Shown: positions 35,382 through 44,402, numbered from the stretch's first letter. The stretch is 64,000 bases of DNA from Arthrobacter globiformis NBRC 12137 (GCF_000238915.1 NZ_BAEG01000027.1:124001-188000), one strand, 5' to 3'. The notes: generated by a model not told the origin, from the letters alone. Program-made: numbers and translations.

Positions 35382-36434
35382 TCATTCCGGCGGGGGCAGT
35401 TCGCCGGACCCGCGGGTAATGAGCTCTGAGGGGACGACGTACGTCTGCGCCGCGCCGTGGTCGCCGTCGATCCGGGCCAGAAGGCGTTCGGCGGCGAGTT
35501 TTCCGATCCGGTCAGGGTGCTGGGCAATCACGGTCACGCCTGGCTCCATCATGTCGGCCAGGGTGAAGTCGTCGAAGCCTACGAGGGCAACGCGCTTGCT
35601 GGCGCCGAGCTCTTTCAGCGCCCGCATAACCCCGAACGTGACGAGGTTCTGACTGGAGAAGATGGCCGTGGGCGGGTCCTCCGACGTCAGCAACTGAAGG
35701 GCGGCCCGCCTCGCCGAATCCTCGTCGTGAAGGCCTTCAAGCACCGGAACCGAGGAGGTCGCGATGCCCGCCCTGCCGACTTCTTCGATGAAGCCGCGCC
35801 GGCGTTCGCGGGCAGTCTGGATATCTGTACGGTCACCGAGATAGGCGAGCTTCGAGTGGCCCTGTGCAATCAGGTGGCTGGCGGCCATGGCTGATCCGAC
35901 CGCGTTGTCCGTCACCACTGCGTCCGCCTCGATGCCCACGGGTTCGCGGTCGATGAAAACCATGGGCAGATCGCGTGAGTGCTCCGGAATGACATAGGAC
36001 TGGCTTTTCGCGATAGGCGTCAGGACCAGGCCGTCCACGCGCCTGCCCAGGAAGGCGGCAACCAGGGCCTTCTCCCTTTCGGGGTCGTCATCAAGGCTGG
36101 CTGCGAAGACCGCAATGCCTCGGGCGGCCAGGGAGTCCTCCAGGGCGCGGTGAATCTCACCACTGAAGGGGTTGGACACGCTTGGCAGCAGGAGTCCGAT
36201 GGAAAGGGTCCGGCGCCCGGCCCGGCGAAGGCTTCCCGCTGCCATGTCCAGCTGGTAATTGAGCTGCTGGGAGGCGCCGAGCACGCGCTGGCGGGTTTCC
36301 TCGGACACCCCCGGTTCATCGTTCATCACCCGGGAGACGGTCTTGATGCCGACGCCCGCCAGTGCCGCGACGTGGCGCATGGTGGGCCGGTTCTTTGTCG
36401 TATCAGGCTGGTAACGATTAGACATCGTTGTCAT
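35382..36434 (-). CDS. LacI-family repressor of fructan/fructose genes
   Basis: A 350-aa LacI/GalR regulator. The HTH plus hinge helix spans residues 18-72 (TMRHVAALAGVGIKTVSRVMN, in parts, then ETRQRVLGASQQLNY and SLRRAGRR). The periplasmic-binding-protein-like effector domain follows from TLSIGLLLPSVSNPFSGEI to the end. The initiation region ATGACAACGATGTC is itself an operator, which implies autorepression. It is divergent from the ABC importer, whose promoter carries a second copy, and a third copy is at the levanase promoter. The likely inducer is fructose, fructose phosphate or a fructan breakdown product. Confidence 0.93.
   Translation of the reverse strand: MTTMSNRYQPDTTKNRPTMRHVAALAGVGIKTVSRVMNDEPGVSEETRQRVLGASQQLNYQLDMAAGSLRRAGRRTLSIGLLLPSVSNPFSGEIHRALEDSLAARGIAVFAASLDDDPEREKALVAAFLGRRVDGLVLTPIAKSQSYVIPEHSRDLPMVFIDREPVGIEADAVVTDNAVGSAMAASHLIAQGHSKLAYLGDRTDIQTARERRRGFIEEVGRAGIATSSVPVLEGLHDEDSARRAALQLLTSEDPPTAIFSSQNLVTFGVMRALKELGASKRVALVGFDDFTLADMMEPGVTVIAQHPDRIGKLAAERLLARIDGDHGAAQTYVVPSELITRGSGELPPPE
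36421..36432. promoter_or_regulatory. LacI-type operator over the lacI start codon
   Basis: GACATCGTTGTC overlaps the start codon of the LacI gene (its first codons read ATG ACA ACG ATG TC on the minus strand). It differs from the levanase operator GACAACGTTGTC at one base. It probably mediates autoregulation. Confidence 0.82.
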
Positions 36435-36462
36435 TCATTGGTCCTTCATCATCGAATTTCTC

Positions 36463-36491
36463 TTGACTGTACCTTGTGATGTTGATTACAT
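36463..36491 (+). promoter_or_regulatory. Promoter of the sugar importer operon
   Basis: TTGACT at 36463-36468 and TTACAT at 36486-36491 are separated by 17 nt. Transcription would start about 36498, exactly at the downstream operator. Confidence 0.5.
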
Positions 36492-36497
36492 GATGCA

Positions 36498-36511
36498 TGA
36501 CATCGTTGTCA
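36498..36511. promoter_or_regulatory. LacI-type operator at the importer promoter
   Basis: TGACATCGTTGTCA, with the same 12-bp core as the lacI-start operator, 78 nt downstream of it and 34 nt before the binding-protein ATG. The predicted transcription start falls on this site. Two operators flanking the divergent promoters would also allow DNA looping. Confidence 0.85.
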
Positions 36512-36544
36512 GGCACCAGAAGTGCCACGAAAACAGGAGATTCA

Positions 36545-37663
36545 ATGTTGAGTTCCAAAGCCCCGCGGACAGTTACTCACCGCCTGCTTGCCATCGGTGC
36601 AGTCCTGACCCTCGGCACGCTCAGCCTCACCGCTTGCGGCGGGAGTTCGTCAACCACCTCGCCAGCCGGAACATCATCGGGTGAGAAGGTCGGCGTGTCC
36701 CTGATCGTCAAGACCACCTCAAACCCGTTCTTCGTTTCCATGCAGGACGGCGCCAAGAAGGCCGCCGAAACCGACGGCGTGGACCTCAAGCTCGCAGCCG
36801 GCAAGGCCGACGGCGACGAAGAGACCCAGATCCAGGCGATCGAAAACGCAATCTCCAAGGGCGACAAGGGCATCCTCATCACGCCCAACGGCCCTTCGGT
36901 TGTCGATGCGCTAAAGAAGGCCAAGGATGCCGGGCTGTTCGTCATCGCCCTGGACACCCCGCCGGACCCCGCCGACGCCGCCGACATCACCTTCGCCACC
37001 GACAACTTCGCCGCGGGTGAGCTGATCGGCAAGTGGACCGCCGCCCAGCTCGGCGGAAAGAAGGCCACCATCGCGCTGCTGGACCTGTTCGACGACAAGG
37101 TCGTCTCCGTGGACTACAACCGGGACCAGGGCTTCCTCACCGGCCTCGGCATCGACACCGCGGACAAGAAGAAGAACGGTGACGAAGCCAAGACCGGCAA
37201 ATACACCGGCGGCAAGGGCGGCGACTACGAGATCGTGGGCAGCCAGGCAAGCCAGGGCGCCGAGGACGGCGGCCGGACCGCCATGGAGACCCTCCTCGCC
37301 AAGAACCCGAACGTCAACGTTGTTTACACCATCAACGAGCCGGCCGCGGCAGGCGCCTTCGAAGCCCTGAAGTCGGCGGGCAAGGAAAAGGACGTTCTGG
37401 TGGTCTCGGTGGACGGCGGCTGCTCGGGCGTCAACAACGTCAAGGCCGGCGTCATCGGCGCCACCGCCCAGCAGTACCCGGTGAAGATGGCCGAACTGGG
37501 CGTCAAGGCCATCGTTGAGCTGGCCAAGACCGGTAAGAAGCCGGCCAACTCACCAGGCCTGGACTTCTACAACACCGGTGTCGAGCTCGTCACGGATAAG
37601 GCCGCCGACGGCGTCAAGAGCATCACCACGTCCGAGGCCTCCAAGATCTGCTGGGGCAAGTAG
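36545..37663 (+). CDS. ABC sugar importer, substrate-binding lipoprotein
   Basis: A 372-aa RbsB/FrcB-type periplasmic-binding lipoprotein. The signal ends in a lipobox SLTAC near residue 28, and a serine-rich linker follows. The mature domain begins KVGVSLIVKTTSNPFF and carries the type I features GDEETQIQAIENAISKGDKG in parts, VIALDTPPDPADAADITFATDN in parts and VSVDGGCSGVNNVKAG. The ATG at 36545 follows AGGAGATTC. It is the first gene of an importer operon with permease, ATPase and a PfkB kinase. Fructose or a close sugar is the inferred ligand, by context with the fructan hydrolase and kinase. Confidence 0.92.
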   Translation: MLSSKAPRTVTHRLLAIGAVLTLGTLSLTACGGSSSTTSPAGTSSGEKVGVSLIVKTTSNPFFVSMQDGAKKAAETDGVDLKLAAGKADGDEETQIQAIENAISKGDKGILITPNGPSVVDALKKAKDAGLFVIALDTPPDPADAADITFATDNFAAGELIGKWTAAQLGGKKATIALLDLFDDKVVSVDYNRDQGFLTGLGIDTADKKKNGDEAKTGKYTGGKGGDYEIVGSQASQGAEDGGRTAMETLLAKNPNVNVVYTINEPAAAGAFEALKSAGKEKDVLVVSVDGGCSGVNNVKAGVIGATAQQYPVKMAELGVKAIVELAKTGKKPANSPGLDFYNTGVELVTDKAADGVKSITTSEASKICWGK

Positions 37664-37680
37664 CCAGCACAGCCCTCGCA

Positions 37681-37718
37681 CCGCGGGAAGGTGCTGAAGA
37701 TGCAGTACCTTCCCGCGG
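37681..37718 (+). terminator. Long hairpin between binding protein and permease
   Basis: CCGCGGGAAGGTGCTG pairs with CAGTACCTTCCCGCGG over 16 bp with one G-U, around an AAGATG loop. There is no T-run. This position, between the binding-protein gene and the rest of an ABC operon, is where stabilising or partly attenuating hairpins give excess binding protein. Confidence 0.75.
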
Positions 37719-37797
37719 TCCACAGCAGGAGAATTTAACTGCAAAATCAGCAGCCGCCGCACCAGCCCCAGCAGGACCTTGAAGTTCAGGAGCAACC

Positions 37798-38844
37798 GTG
37801 ACCCAGCAACAGACCGCCGGCCCGCCCGCCGCAGGCCATGCCGACCCGGCCGAGGAATTCCTCGACCGCCAGACCCCGCTTAGCCGTATCCGCAACGTCC
37901 TCCACCGCTATCCAGCACTCAGCCCGGCCATCGTCCTGCTTGTTGCGGTGGTGGTCTTCGGCCTCCTCAATGAGAGGTTCCTGCGGGTCGAGAACCTGTC
38001 CCTGATCACCCAGCAGGTCTCAGTGGTGGGAACCCTCGCCATCGCCCAGACCCTTATCATCCTCACCGCCGGCATCGATCTCTCCGTGGGCGCCGTGATG
38101 ATCCTCGCGTCCATGGTGGTTGCTCAGCTGGCCGTCGGCAGCGGCACGCCGGCGCCGCTCGCCCTCCTCCTCGGCCTCATCGTGGGTCTGGCCGCAGGGG
38201 CGCTGAACGGTTTCCTGGTCACCAGGTTCCGGCTCCCCCCGTTCATCGTCACGCTCGGAACGCTGAACATCTTCATCGCCGTGACGCTTCTCTACTCCGG
38301 CGGCTCCACAGTCCGCGGCTCGGCCATGCCCGGCCTGCTGACGTGGATGGGCAGCACGTTCCCGGTCGGACCCGTCCGGATCTCCACCGGCGTGGTCATG
38401 ATGCTCCTGCTCTATGTCGCGGTCGCCTTCATCCTCGGCAAGACCGCCTGGGGCCGGCACGTCTACGCGGTGGGCGATGACAAGGAAGCCGCCCGCCTGG
38501 CCGGTATCCCGGTGAACCGGGTCCTGATGAGCGTATACCTCGCCGCCGGGGCCGTGCTGGCCATCGGTGCGTGGATCCAGATCGGCCGCACGAACGCAGC
38601 CAGCCCCAACGCCGGAGTGGACCTGAACCTCGACTCCATCACCGCCGTCGTCATCGGCGGAACCAGCCTCTTTGGCGGACGCGGCTCCATCTGGGGCTCC
38701 CTCCTCGGGGCGCTGATCGTCGGGGTGTTCCGCAACGGCCTCTCGCTGGCGGGCCTGGATGTGCTCTACCAGACCCTTGCCGTGGGCATCCTCATCATCC
38801 TCGCTGTGTCCATCGACCAGTGGATCCGAAAGGTGAAATCATGA
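37798..38844 (+). CDS. ABC sugar importer, permease
   Basis: A 348-aa permease of the RbsC/FrcC family with 8-10 hydrophobic helices. ETLSLITQQVSVVG-like positions, ILTAGIDLSVGAVMILASM near residue 85, and GTSLFGGRGSIWGSLLGALIVGV near residue 285 are typical. The N-terminal ~45 residues are cytoplasmic and polar. The GTG start follows CAGGAG. It overlaps the ATPase gene by 4 nt (ATGA), so the two are coupled. One permease gene is expected to homodimerise. Confidence 0.92.
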   Translation: MTQQQTAGPPAAGHADPAEEFLDRQTPLSRIRNVLHRYPALSPAIVLLVAVVVFGLLNERFLRVENLSLITQQVSVVGTLAIAQTLIILTAGIDLSVGAVMILASMVVAQLAVGSGTPAPLALLLGLIVGLAAGALNGFLVTRFRLPPFIVTLGTLNIFIAVTLLYSGGSTVRGSAMPGLLTWMGSTFPVGPVRISTGVVMMLLLYVAVAFILGKTAWGRHVYAVGDDKEAARLAGIPVNRVLMSVYLAAGAVLAIGAWIQIGRTNAASPNAGVDLNLDSITAVVIGGTSLFGGRGSIWGSLLGALIVGVFRNGLSLAGLDVLYQTLAVGILIILAVSIDQWIRKVKS

Positions 38845-39635
38845 CCGCCACAGAATTCCAACCGGCTAAGACCCCGGTCCGCCAGCCGATCCTGCAGGCA
38901 AGGGACCTCGTCAAGACCTTCGGACGCGTCGTGGGCCTGGACGGCGTCAGCCTCGATCTGTACCCGGGCGAAGTCCTGGCGATCATCGGCGACAACGGCG
39001 CAGGAAAGTCCACGCTCATCAAGTGCCTCACCGGCGCAGAGGTCCCGGACTCCGGCGAACTGAAGGTCTCCGGACAGACCGTCCACTTCAAGCGCCCGCA
39101 GGACGCCCGGGTACACGGCATCGAAACTGTCTACCAGAACCTGGCCGTGTCACCCGCGCTCGATGTTGCCTCCAACCTCTTCCTGGGCCGCGAAGAACGG
39201 CTCCCCGGCCCGCTGGGGAAGCTCTTCCGCGTCCTTGACACCAAGGGCATGCGCCGCAAGGCCAAGGAGGAACTGACCCGGCTCGGCATCTCCACGCTCC
39301 AGGACGTGACCGTCCCCGTGGAAAACCTGTCCGGCGGCCAGCGGCAGGCCGTGGCTGTGGCCCGCGCCGCCGCGTTCGGCTCCAAGGTGGTTGTCCTCGA
39401 TGAGCCGACGGCTGCCCTCGGCGTCCGGGAGTCGAACCAGGTCCTGCAGCTGGTCCGCGATCTCCGGGACCGCGGCCTCCCGGTCATCCTGATCAGCCAC
39501 AACATGCCCCACGTGTTCGATGTCGCCGACCGCATCCACATCCAGCGGCTCGGGAAGTGCGCCGCCACCATCACCCCTCAGTCGCACAGCATGACCGACG
39601 CCGTCGCGATCATGACCGGTGCCGCCACAGCCTGA
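38841..39635 (+). CDS. ABC sugar importer, single-domain ATPase
   Basis: A 264-aa ATPase with one ABC domain: Walker A IIGDNGAGKST near residue 50, Q-loop TVYQNLAVSPALD, signature NLSGGQRQAVAVARA near 155, Walker B VVVLDEPTAALGVRESNQV near 178, and switch His in LISHNMPHVFD. RbsA-type importers usually have two fused ABC domains; a single-domain ATPase is the FrcA arrangement and fits a fructose-type importer. It starts within the permease stop. Confidence 0.92.
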   Translation: MTATEFQPAKTPVRQPILQARDLVKTFGRVVGLDGVSLDLYPGEVLAIIGDNGAGKSTLIKCLTGAEVPDSGELKVSGQTVHFKRPQDARVHGIETVYQNLAVSPALDVASNLFLGREERLPGPLGKLFRVLDTKGMRRKAKEELTRLGISTLQDVTVPVENLSGGQRQAVAVARAAAFGSKVVVLDEPTAALGVRESNQVLQLVRDLRDRGLPVILISHNMPHVFDVADRIHIQRLGKCAATITPQSHSMTDAVAIMTGAATA

Positions 39636-39704
39636 CCGGCCAGCGCTACCGAAAACCCCGCCTTACCAAACCAGCGCCACCTTAGAACCAGCACGTCACC
39701 ACTT

Positions 39705-39736
39705 CCGTCCGCGGGCCGGCTTCGGCCCGCGGACGG
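39705..39736 (+). terminator. Hairpin before the kinase gene
   Basis: CCGTCCGCGGGCCG pairs perfectly with CGGCCCGCGGACGG around GCTT (14-bp stem). No T-run follows, and the kinase starts 18 nt later, so it is more likely a processing, attenuation or stability element than a full terminator. Confidence 0.6.
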
Positions 39737-39754
39737 CTCCATGAAAGGCCCACC

Positions 39755-40765
39755 GTGATCCCAACCGCAAACCCCGGAACCGCCAACGCAGGACCTGCCG
39801 ACTCAGCAACCCGCGCAGCAACGCCGGAAGTCATCGTCATCGGTGAAGCGCTGGTGGACGTCGTTGCCTCTGCGGAAGGTGCCGTTGAGCACCCGGGCGG
39901 ATCGCCGTCGAACGTTGCCTACGGGCTGGGCCTGCTCGGCATCCGGACAGCGCTGCTCACCTCCATCGGCGACGACGACCGCGGGCGGGCCATCGAGGCG
40001 CACCTGCAGCGCGCCGGCGTCGCACTCCTGCCCGGCTCCAGGACACCGGGACGGACGGCCAGCGCCACCGCGACGCTGGCCGCAGACGGCTCCGCAACCT
40101 ACGACTTCGACATCCGCTGGGAATTGCCTGCGGTGGCCCCGGCATCCCTTCCCAAGGTGCTCCACACCGGTTCGATCGCGACCTTCCTGGCTCCGGGCGC
40201 GGCAGCAGTCAGGACCCTCCTGGAGCAGGCACACCGCGAGTGCGTGGTCACCTACGATCCCAACATCCGCCCCGCACTCCTCGGCAGCCAGGCTGAGGCC
40301 CGGACCATTTTCGAGGAGCTGGTCCCGCTCACCGATGTGGTCAAGCTCAGCGACGAGGATGCCAGGTGGCTGTACCCGGACCTGCAGCTCGAGGACACCG
40401 CAGCACGAATCCTGGGGCTGGGTGCGGGGCTCGCGGTGGTCACGCGCGGTTCCGAGGGATCACTGCTTGCCACTGCCGACCTGCAGCTGACAGTGCCGGC
40501 CGTCCGGTCCGCCGTGGCCGACACCATCGGCGCCGGGGATTCCTACATGGCGGCGCTGATCTACGGACTGCTTGCGCGTGGAACCGACGGCCTGGCGCCG
40601 GCCGTCCTGGAAACCTTGGGACGCACCGCCTCGAAGGCCGCCGCGATCACCGTGCGCCGCCCCGGAGCCAATCCGCCTACGGCGGCCGAGCTCCTGGCGG
40701 ACCTGCCTGAAGACACTGCACCCGAGGGTGCAGCACCCGCGGAGGTGGCCCCCGCCGCCGTCTAA
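39755..40765 (+). CDS. PfkB-family carbohydrate kinase, fructokinase-like
   Basis: A 336-aa ribokinase-fold kinase. Its signature 1 region is GGSPSNVAYGLGLLGIRTALLTSIGDDDRG (in parts, near residues 48-75) and signature 2 is DTIGAGDSYMAALIYGLL near 257, including the catalytic Asp in GAGDS. VIGEALVDVV at the start is typical of fructokinases. The GTG start follows GAAAGG. It lies at the end of the importer operon, so it probably phosphorylates the imported fructose. The C-terminal ~20 residues are a low-complexity P/A/E tail. Confidence 0.9.
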   Translation: MIPTANPGTANAGPADSATRAATPEVIVIGEALVDVVASAEGAVEHPGGSPSNVAYGLGLLGIRTALLTSIGDDDRGRAIEAHLQRAGVALLPGSRTPGRTASATATLAADGSATYDFDIRWELPAVAPASLPKVLHTGSIATFLAPGAAAVRTLLEQAHRECVVTYDPNIRPALLGSQAEARTIFEELVPLTDVVKLSDEDARWLYPDLQLEDTAARILGLGAGLAVVTRGSEGSLLATADLQLTVPAVRSAVADTIGAGDSYMAALIYGLLARGTDGLAPAVLETLGRTASKAAAITVRRPGANPPTAAELLADLPEDTAPEGAAPAEVAPAAV

Positions 40766-40878
40766 GAGAGCCGTCGACTAAGGATCGCGCGGGCAGGTCA
40801 GGGACGGCGACGAGCGCCGCCACACGCGGGCCGGGAAATTGCCGCATCCGAGCCGGGCGTCTCCGTACACTGAGGTTC

Positions 40879-41265
40879 ATGGCATGCCGTATCAGCGAAC
40901 TTGTCCTCAGCTGCGCCGACCCCGAGCTGCTCGCGCGATTCTGGTGCGAGGTCCTCGGCTACGTCGAGCTCGACCGGGAGGATGGTGCGATTGAGATCGG
41001 CCCGCCCGACGCCGGGTTCGGCGGCCTGCAGCCCACCATCATCCTGAGCCCCAGCAGCGACCCCCGGATCGGAAAGCTGCCCCTGCACATCGACGTCAAC
41101 CCCGTGGACCGGGACCAGGACGCCGAGCTGGAACGGTTGCTCGCCCTGGGCGCCCGGCCCGCCGACGTCGGGCAGACCGGCGACGAGCAATGGCACGTCC
41201 TGGCCGATCCTGAGGGCAACGAGTTCTGCCTCCTGCGCAGGCGGCTTGAGCCCATCACCGCCTAA
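40879..41265 (+). CDS. VOC-family (glyoxalase-like) protein
   Basis: A 128-aa protein with one VOC module pair: MACRISELVLSCADPELLARF with early acidic residues, FWCEVLGYVELDRED, then LPLHIDVNPVDRD and the C-terminal WHVLADPEGNEFCLLRRR. Actinobacterial homologues are often called glyoxalase-like domain proteins. Metal ligands are only partly of the glyoxalase type (His in LPLHIDV, Glu in GNEFCL), so the reaction is unknown. It converges with the amidohydrolase gene (4-nt overlap at 41262-41265). Confidence 0.87.
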   Translation: MACRISELVLSCADPELLARFWCEVLGYVELDREDGAIEIGPPDAGFGGLQPTIILSPSSDPRIGKLPLHIDVNPVDRDQDAELERLLALGARPADVGQTGDEQWHVLADPEGNEFCLLRRRLEPITA

Positions 41266-42926
41266 GGCAGCGAGGACAGCTGCCTGCCGGTCCCGACCGA
41301 CGAGTGCTGCGCCTGCCCGTCCACGAATGTCGCCAAGACCCGGGCCGCTGCAAGGTCATCCGGAGCAGCCGCCAGCGGATCCACGTCAAACACCGTGAAG
41401 TCGGCGCGCTTGCCCACCGTGACGGAGCCGGCAACCTGCCACTCCCCCGCAGCCCGGGCGGCGTGCGAGGTGTAGCCTTCGAGCGCCTGGCGGGCCGTGA
41501 GGGCCTGGCCGGGAACGATCGGCTGTTCACCGGGCCGGCCCGACCGCCGTCGCAGTTGCGCGTCCGCCAGGATGGGCAGCGGTTCGAAGGGGGCGATCGG
41601 CCAGTCGGAGCCGAGCCCCAGGATGGTTCCCGCTGCACGGAGATCCGCACACCGCCAGGCGTTGTTGGCCCTGTCCGTGCCCAGCCGGATGGACCAGTTA
41701 TCCGAGTGGTCGGCACGGGAGTAGTGCGTACAGTGGGTCGGCTGCATGCTGGCGATGAGGCCGGATCGGGAGAACCTCCCGATCAGCTCATCCGGGACGG
41801 TCTCGAGGTGTTCAATCCGGTGCACTCCCGGCAACGCCGGAGTAGCCCCTGTGCCCGGAGGCAGGGACTCGAAGGCATCCAGGACCGCGGCAACCCCGGC
41901 GTCGCCGATTGCGTGCGTGGCCGTGGGAATGCCGCGCCCGGCGAAGTACCGTACAGCCGCCGCGTATTCCTCGGGCCGGGGCCAGAACGGCGCCACCGAC
42001 TCGCCATACGCATCGGGCTCAAACAGCCACGCCGTGCCGTTGTCCACCGTCCCGTCAACGAACAGCTTGACGCCGTCCACCTCCCAGCGCCGCCCGCCGA
42101 CGCCGATCTGTTCGGCCAGCCCGCGCCAGTCCGGCTCACCGGTGCCGGGCATGCACCAGGGCGAGATCCGCAGGCGCAGCGGGAGGCCGCCGTCGGTCTC
42201 TTCTTCGAGGGCCCGGTAAAGCTCCAGCGAATCGTCGTTGCAGTCCATCACGTGTGCCCCGGTCAGGCCGGACCGCGAAAACTGCGTAAGCAGTTCAGCC
42301 AGCCGTGCCTTCCGTTCGGCGAAGGACTCGGCAGGCATCACCCGCGCAACGAGTTCGACGGCGGCCGCCTCCAACAGGAGCCCTGTCGGCCGGCCGCTTC
42401 CGTCGCAGACCACCTCGGCGGCCTGGTCGAAGGAGCGTGGCCCGGTGACCCCGGCGATGTCCAGCGCCCGGGAACTGGCCAGCGCGGAATGCCCGTCAAA
42501 CAGCCGGATGAGGCACGGCCGTCCGGAGACTGCGTCGTCAATCTGCCCGCGGTGGGCAGCAGCGGATCCAAACACATTGGGATCCAGGCCCCAGCCGCGC
42601 ACCCACTCGCCCGGCGCTGTTGCGGCCGCCTCGGCACGCAACAGTGCGCGCAACGCTGCCAGGTCCGCGGCGCCGGACAGGTCGCAGCCGCGGGTCAGTT
42701 CCAGCCCGAAGACAGGGTGGATGTGGCAGTCCACCAGGCCGGGGGTCAGCACGGCGTCACCGAAGTCGATGACCTCCGCTGCCGGCCAACCGGCCGCATC
42801 CGCACGGCTTCCGACGGCGGCGATCACGCCGTCCCGGATGGCAACGGCCTGCGGCGCCGGGCTCCCCGGCGGCCTGCCATCCATCGTGTGGACGGTGCCG
42901 GCAAGGATGATCACATCAGGGTTCAT
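41262..42926 (-). CDS. YtcJ-type metal-dependent amidohydrolase
   Basis: About 554 aa of the amidohydrolase 3/YtcJ family. The HxH metal motif is in GLVDCHIHPVFG near residue 60. VKLFVDGTVDNGTAWL near 285, TATHAIGDAGVAAVLDAF near 345 and RIEHLETVPDELI near 385 carry further metal and catalytic residues, and GLGSDWPIAPFEPLP near 450 the final Asp. Members hydrolyse cyclic amides and related C-N bonds. The ATG at 42926 overlaps the end of the APC permease gene by 11 nt, so the permease and hydrolase form one operon for an amino-acid-like or amide nutrient. Confidence 0.9.
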   Translation of the reverse strand: MNPDVIILAGTVHTMDGRPPGSPAPQAVAIRDGVIAAVGSRADAAGWPAAEVIDFGDAVLTPGLVDCHIHPVFGLELTRGCDLSGAADLAALRALLRAEAAATAPGEWVRGWGLDPNVFGSAAAHRGQIDDAVSGRPCLIRLFDGHSALASSRALDIAGVTGPRSFDQAAEVVCDGSGRPTGLLLEAAAVELVARVMPAESFAERKARLAELLTQFSRSGLTGAHVMDCNDDSLELYRALEEETDGGLPLRLRISPWCMPGTGEPDWRGLAEQIGVGGRRWEVDGVKLFVDGTVDNGTAWLFEPDAYGESVAPFWPRPEEYAAAVRYFAGRGIPTATHAIGDAGVAAVLDAFESLPPGTGATPALPGVHRIEHLETVPDELIGRFSRSGLIASMQPTHCTHYSRADHSDNWSIRLGTDRANNAWRCADLRAAGTILGLGSDWPIAPFEPLPILADAQLRRRSGRPGEQPIVPGQALTARQALEGYTSHAARAAGEWQVAGSVTVGKRADFTVFDVDPLAAAPDDLAAARVLATFVDGQAQHSSVGTGRQLSSLP

Positions 42927-44373
42927 GGGTTTCGAAGCTTCCAATCTGGGCGAAGGTTTCCGGCCGGTGGCGGCGCACCCAGCGGGCGGCCAGGAGTCCG
43001 GCAATAAAGACGATGGGCGTCACCAGGATGAGGATGGTGTTGGTCAGCGCGTCGGCGAAGGTGAGCAGTTCGATGTTGAACCCGATCAGCAGCACCACGC
43101 CGAAGAGCAGGATGGCCGACGCCAGACTCAGCGGAACCATCAGCCGGTGCGTGACGGCGTCGGGATTTCGGCGCAGGTAGAGGAACGCGGCCACAGACAC
43201 CAGGCCCTGCAGCCCGACGATGCCGAAGATCCCCGGGGTGTTCACCCAGATCAGCAACTGCTGGTACGGATCGGCGTTCAGGAGGGCACAAATGGTGATG
43301 ACGACGGCGGCCAGGATCGTCTGCAGCTGTCCGGCCCGGTGCGGTGATTTGAACTTCGGGTGGGTCCGCCCCAGGAAGGCCGGCAGCACGCCGTCGCGGG
43401 CCAGCATGTAGACGTAGCGGTTGATCGCGTTGTGGAAGGCCAACTGGGAAGCATAAACGCTGGTGACGATCAGGAAGTACATCGCCACCTCGGCCCAGGG
43501 ACCCACGTAGTGGTTGATGGTCTGGAAGAACATGCCGCCGGCCAGCTCCCCGGCGGCTTCCACGGCACGGTCTTCGCCGTAGGCCTGCACCACGGCCCAC
43601 ACAATGAAGGCGTAGAACACCGACATGAAGCCGACGGCGACGTACGTGGCGCGCGGCACGGACCTGTCCGGGTCGCGGGCCTCTGAGCGGTACAGCACGG
43701 TGGACTCGAAGCCCATGAAGGCGGCGAAGCAGATGCCGAGGATGGCCAGCACACCCGGCCCGAAGGCATTCTCCGGGCTGAAGGAACCCACGCTGATTCC
43801 ATGCGCTCCGCCGCTGCCGAGGATCCCCGCCGCCATCAGGGCCAGGATGCCGGTCTCGGCAACGAGGAGCACGCCGAGCACCTTGGCGCCGACGTCGATG
43901 CCCCGGTAGCCGAGGAGCCAGACGGCTGCCACGGCGGCGAGGGCTATCGCCGGCCAGGGCACCTCGAGCCCGAAGACCACCTTGAGCATGTCGTGGGTCT
44001 GGACGGCGAAGAGGCCGTAGACACCGATCTGGAGGCAGTTGTAGGAGACGATCGCCAGGATGGCCGAGGCGAGTCCGGCCGTCTTGCCCATGGCGAGCGA
44101 GATGTAGGTGTAGAAGCCACCGGCTGCCTTCACGTGCCGGGTCATGGCCATGAAGCCGACGGCGAAGAGGGTGAGCACGATGCCTGCCAGGAGGTAGCCG
44201 GCCGGGGCGCCGATGCCGCCGACGTTGATGGCCACCGGGGCAACGCCCGCCATGACGGTCAGCGGCGCTGCCGCCGAAATAACGAGGAAGGCAATGCCGC
44301 CCGTGCCCAGGGCATTGCGCTTGAGGGCGCCGTCCGCAGACGACGCCGGAGGTCTGGTTTGGATATCCGGCAC
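42916..44373 (-). CDS. APC-superfamily amino acid permease
   Basis: A 485-aa transporter with about 12 helices. The first helix is GIAFLVISAAAPLTVMAGVAP, followed by the reentrant loop VGGIGAPAGYLLAGIVLTLF, with GFYTYISLAMGKTAGLASA typical of the APC superfamily. A helix 6 region with GFESTVLYRSEARDPDRSVPRAT also fits. It likely imports an amino acid or amine that the co-transcribed amidohydrolase acts on. The palindromic operator at 44403-44421 lies 30 nt before the ATG, and a TetR gene is divergent. Confidence 0.92.
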   Translation of the reverse strand: MPDIQTRPPASSADGALKRNALGTGGIAFLVISAAAPLTVMAGVAPVAINVGGIGAPAGYLLAGIVLTLFAVGFMAMTRHVKAAGGFYTYISLAMGKTAGLASAILAIVSYNCLQIGVYGLFAVQTHDMLKVVFGLEVPWPAIALAAVAAVWLLGYRGIDVGAKVLGVLLVAETGILALMAAGILGSGGAHGISVGSFSPENAFGPGVLAILGICFAAFMGFESTVLYRSEARDPDRSVPRATYVAVGFMSVFYAFIVWAVVQAYGEDRAVEAAGELAGGMFFQTINHYVGPWAEVAMYFLIVTSVYASQLAFHNAINRYVYMLARDGVLPAFLGRTHPKFKSPHRAGQLQTILAAVVITICALLNADPYQQLLIWVNTPGIFGIVGLQGLVSVAAFLYLRRNPDAVTHRLMVPLSLASAILLFGVVLLIGFNIELLTFADALTNTILILVTPIVFIAGLLAARWVRRHRPETFAQIGSFETHEP

Positions 44374-44402
44374 TGGTCCGTCCTTTCTGGGAAAGCCCGA
44401 CT

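Noticed and set aside
41304..43007. Long plus-strand frame antisense to the amidohydrolase
   Set aside because: Codon-bias shadow; the minus strand carries all metal-binding motifs of the YtcJ family.
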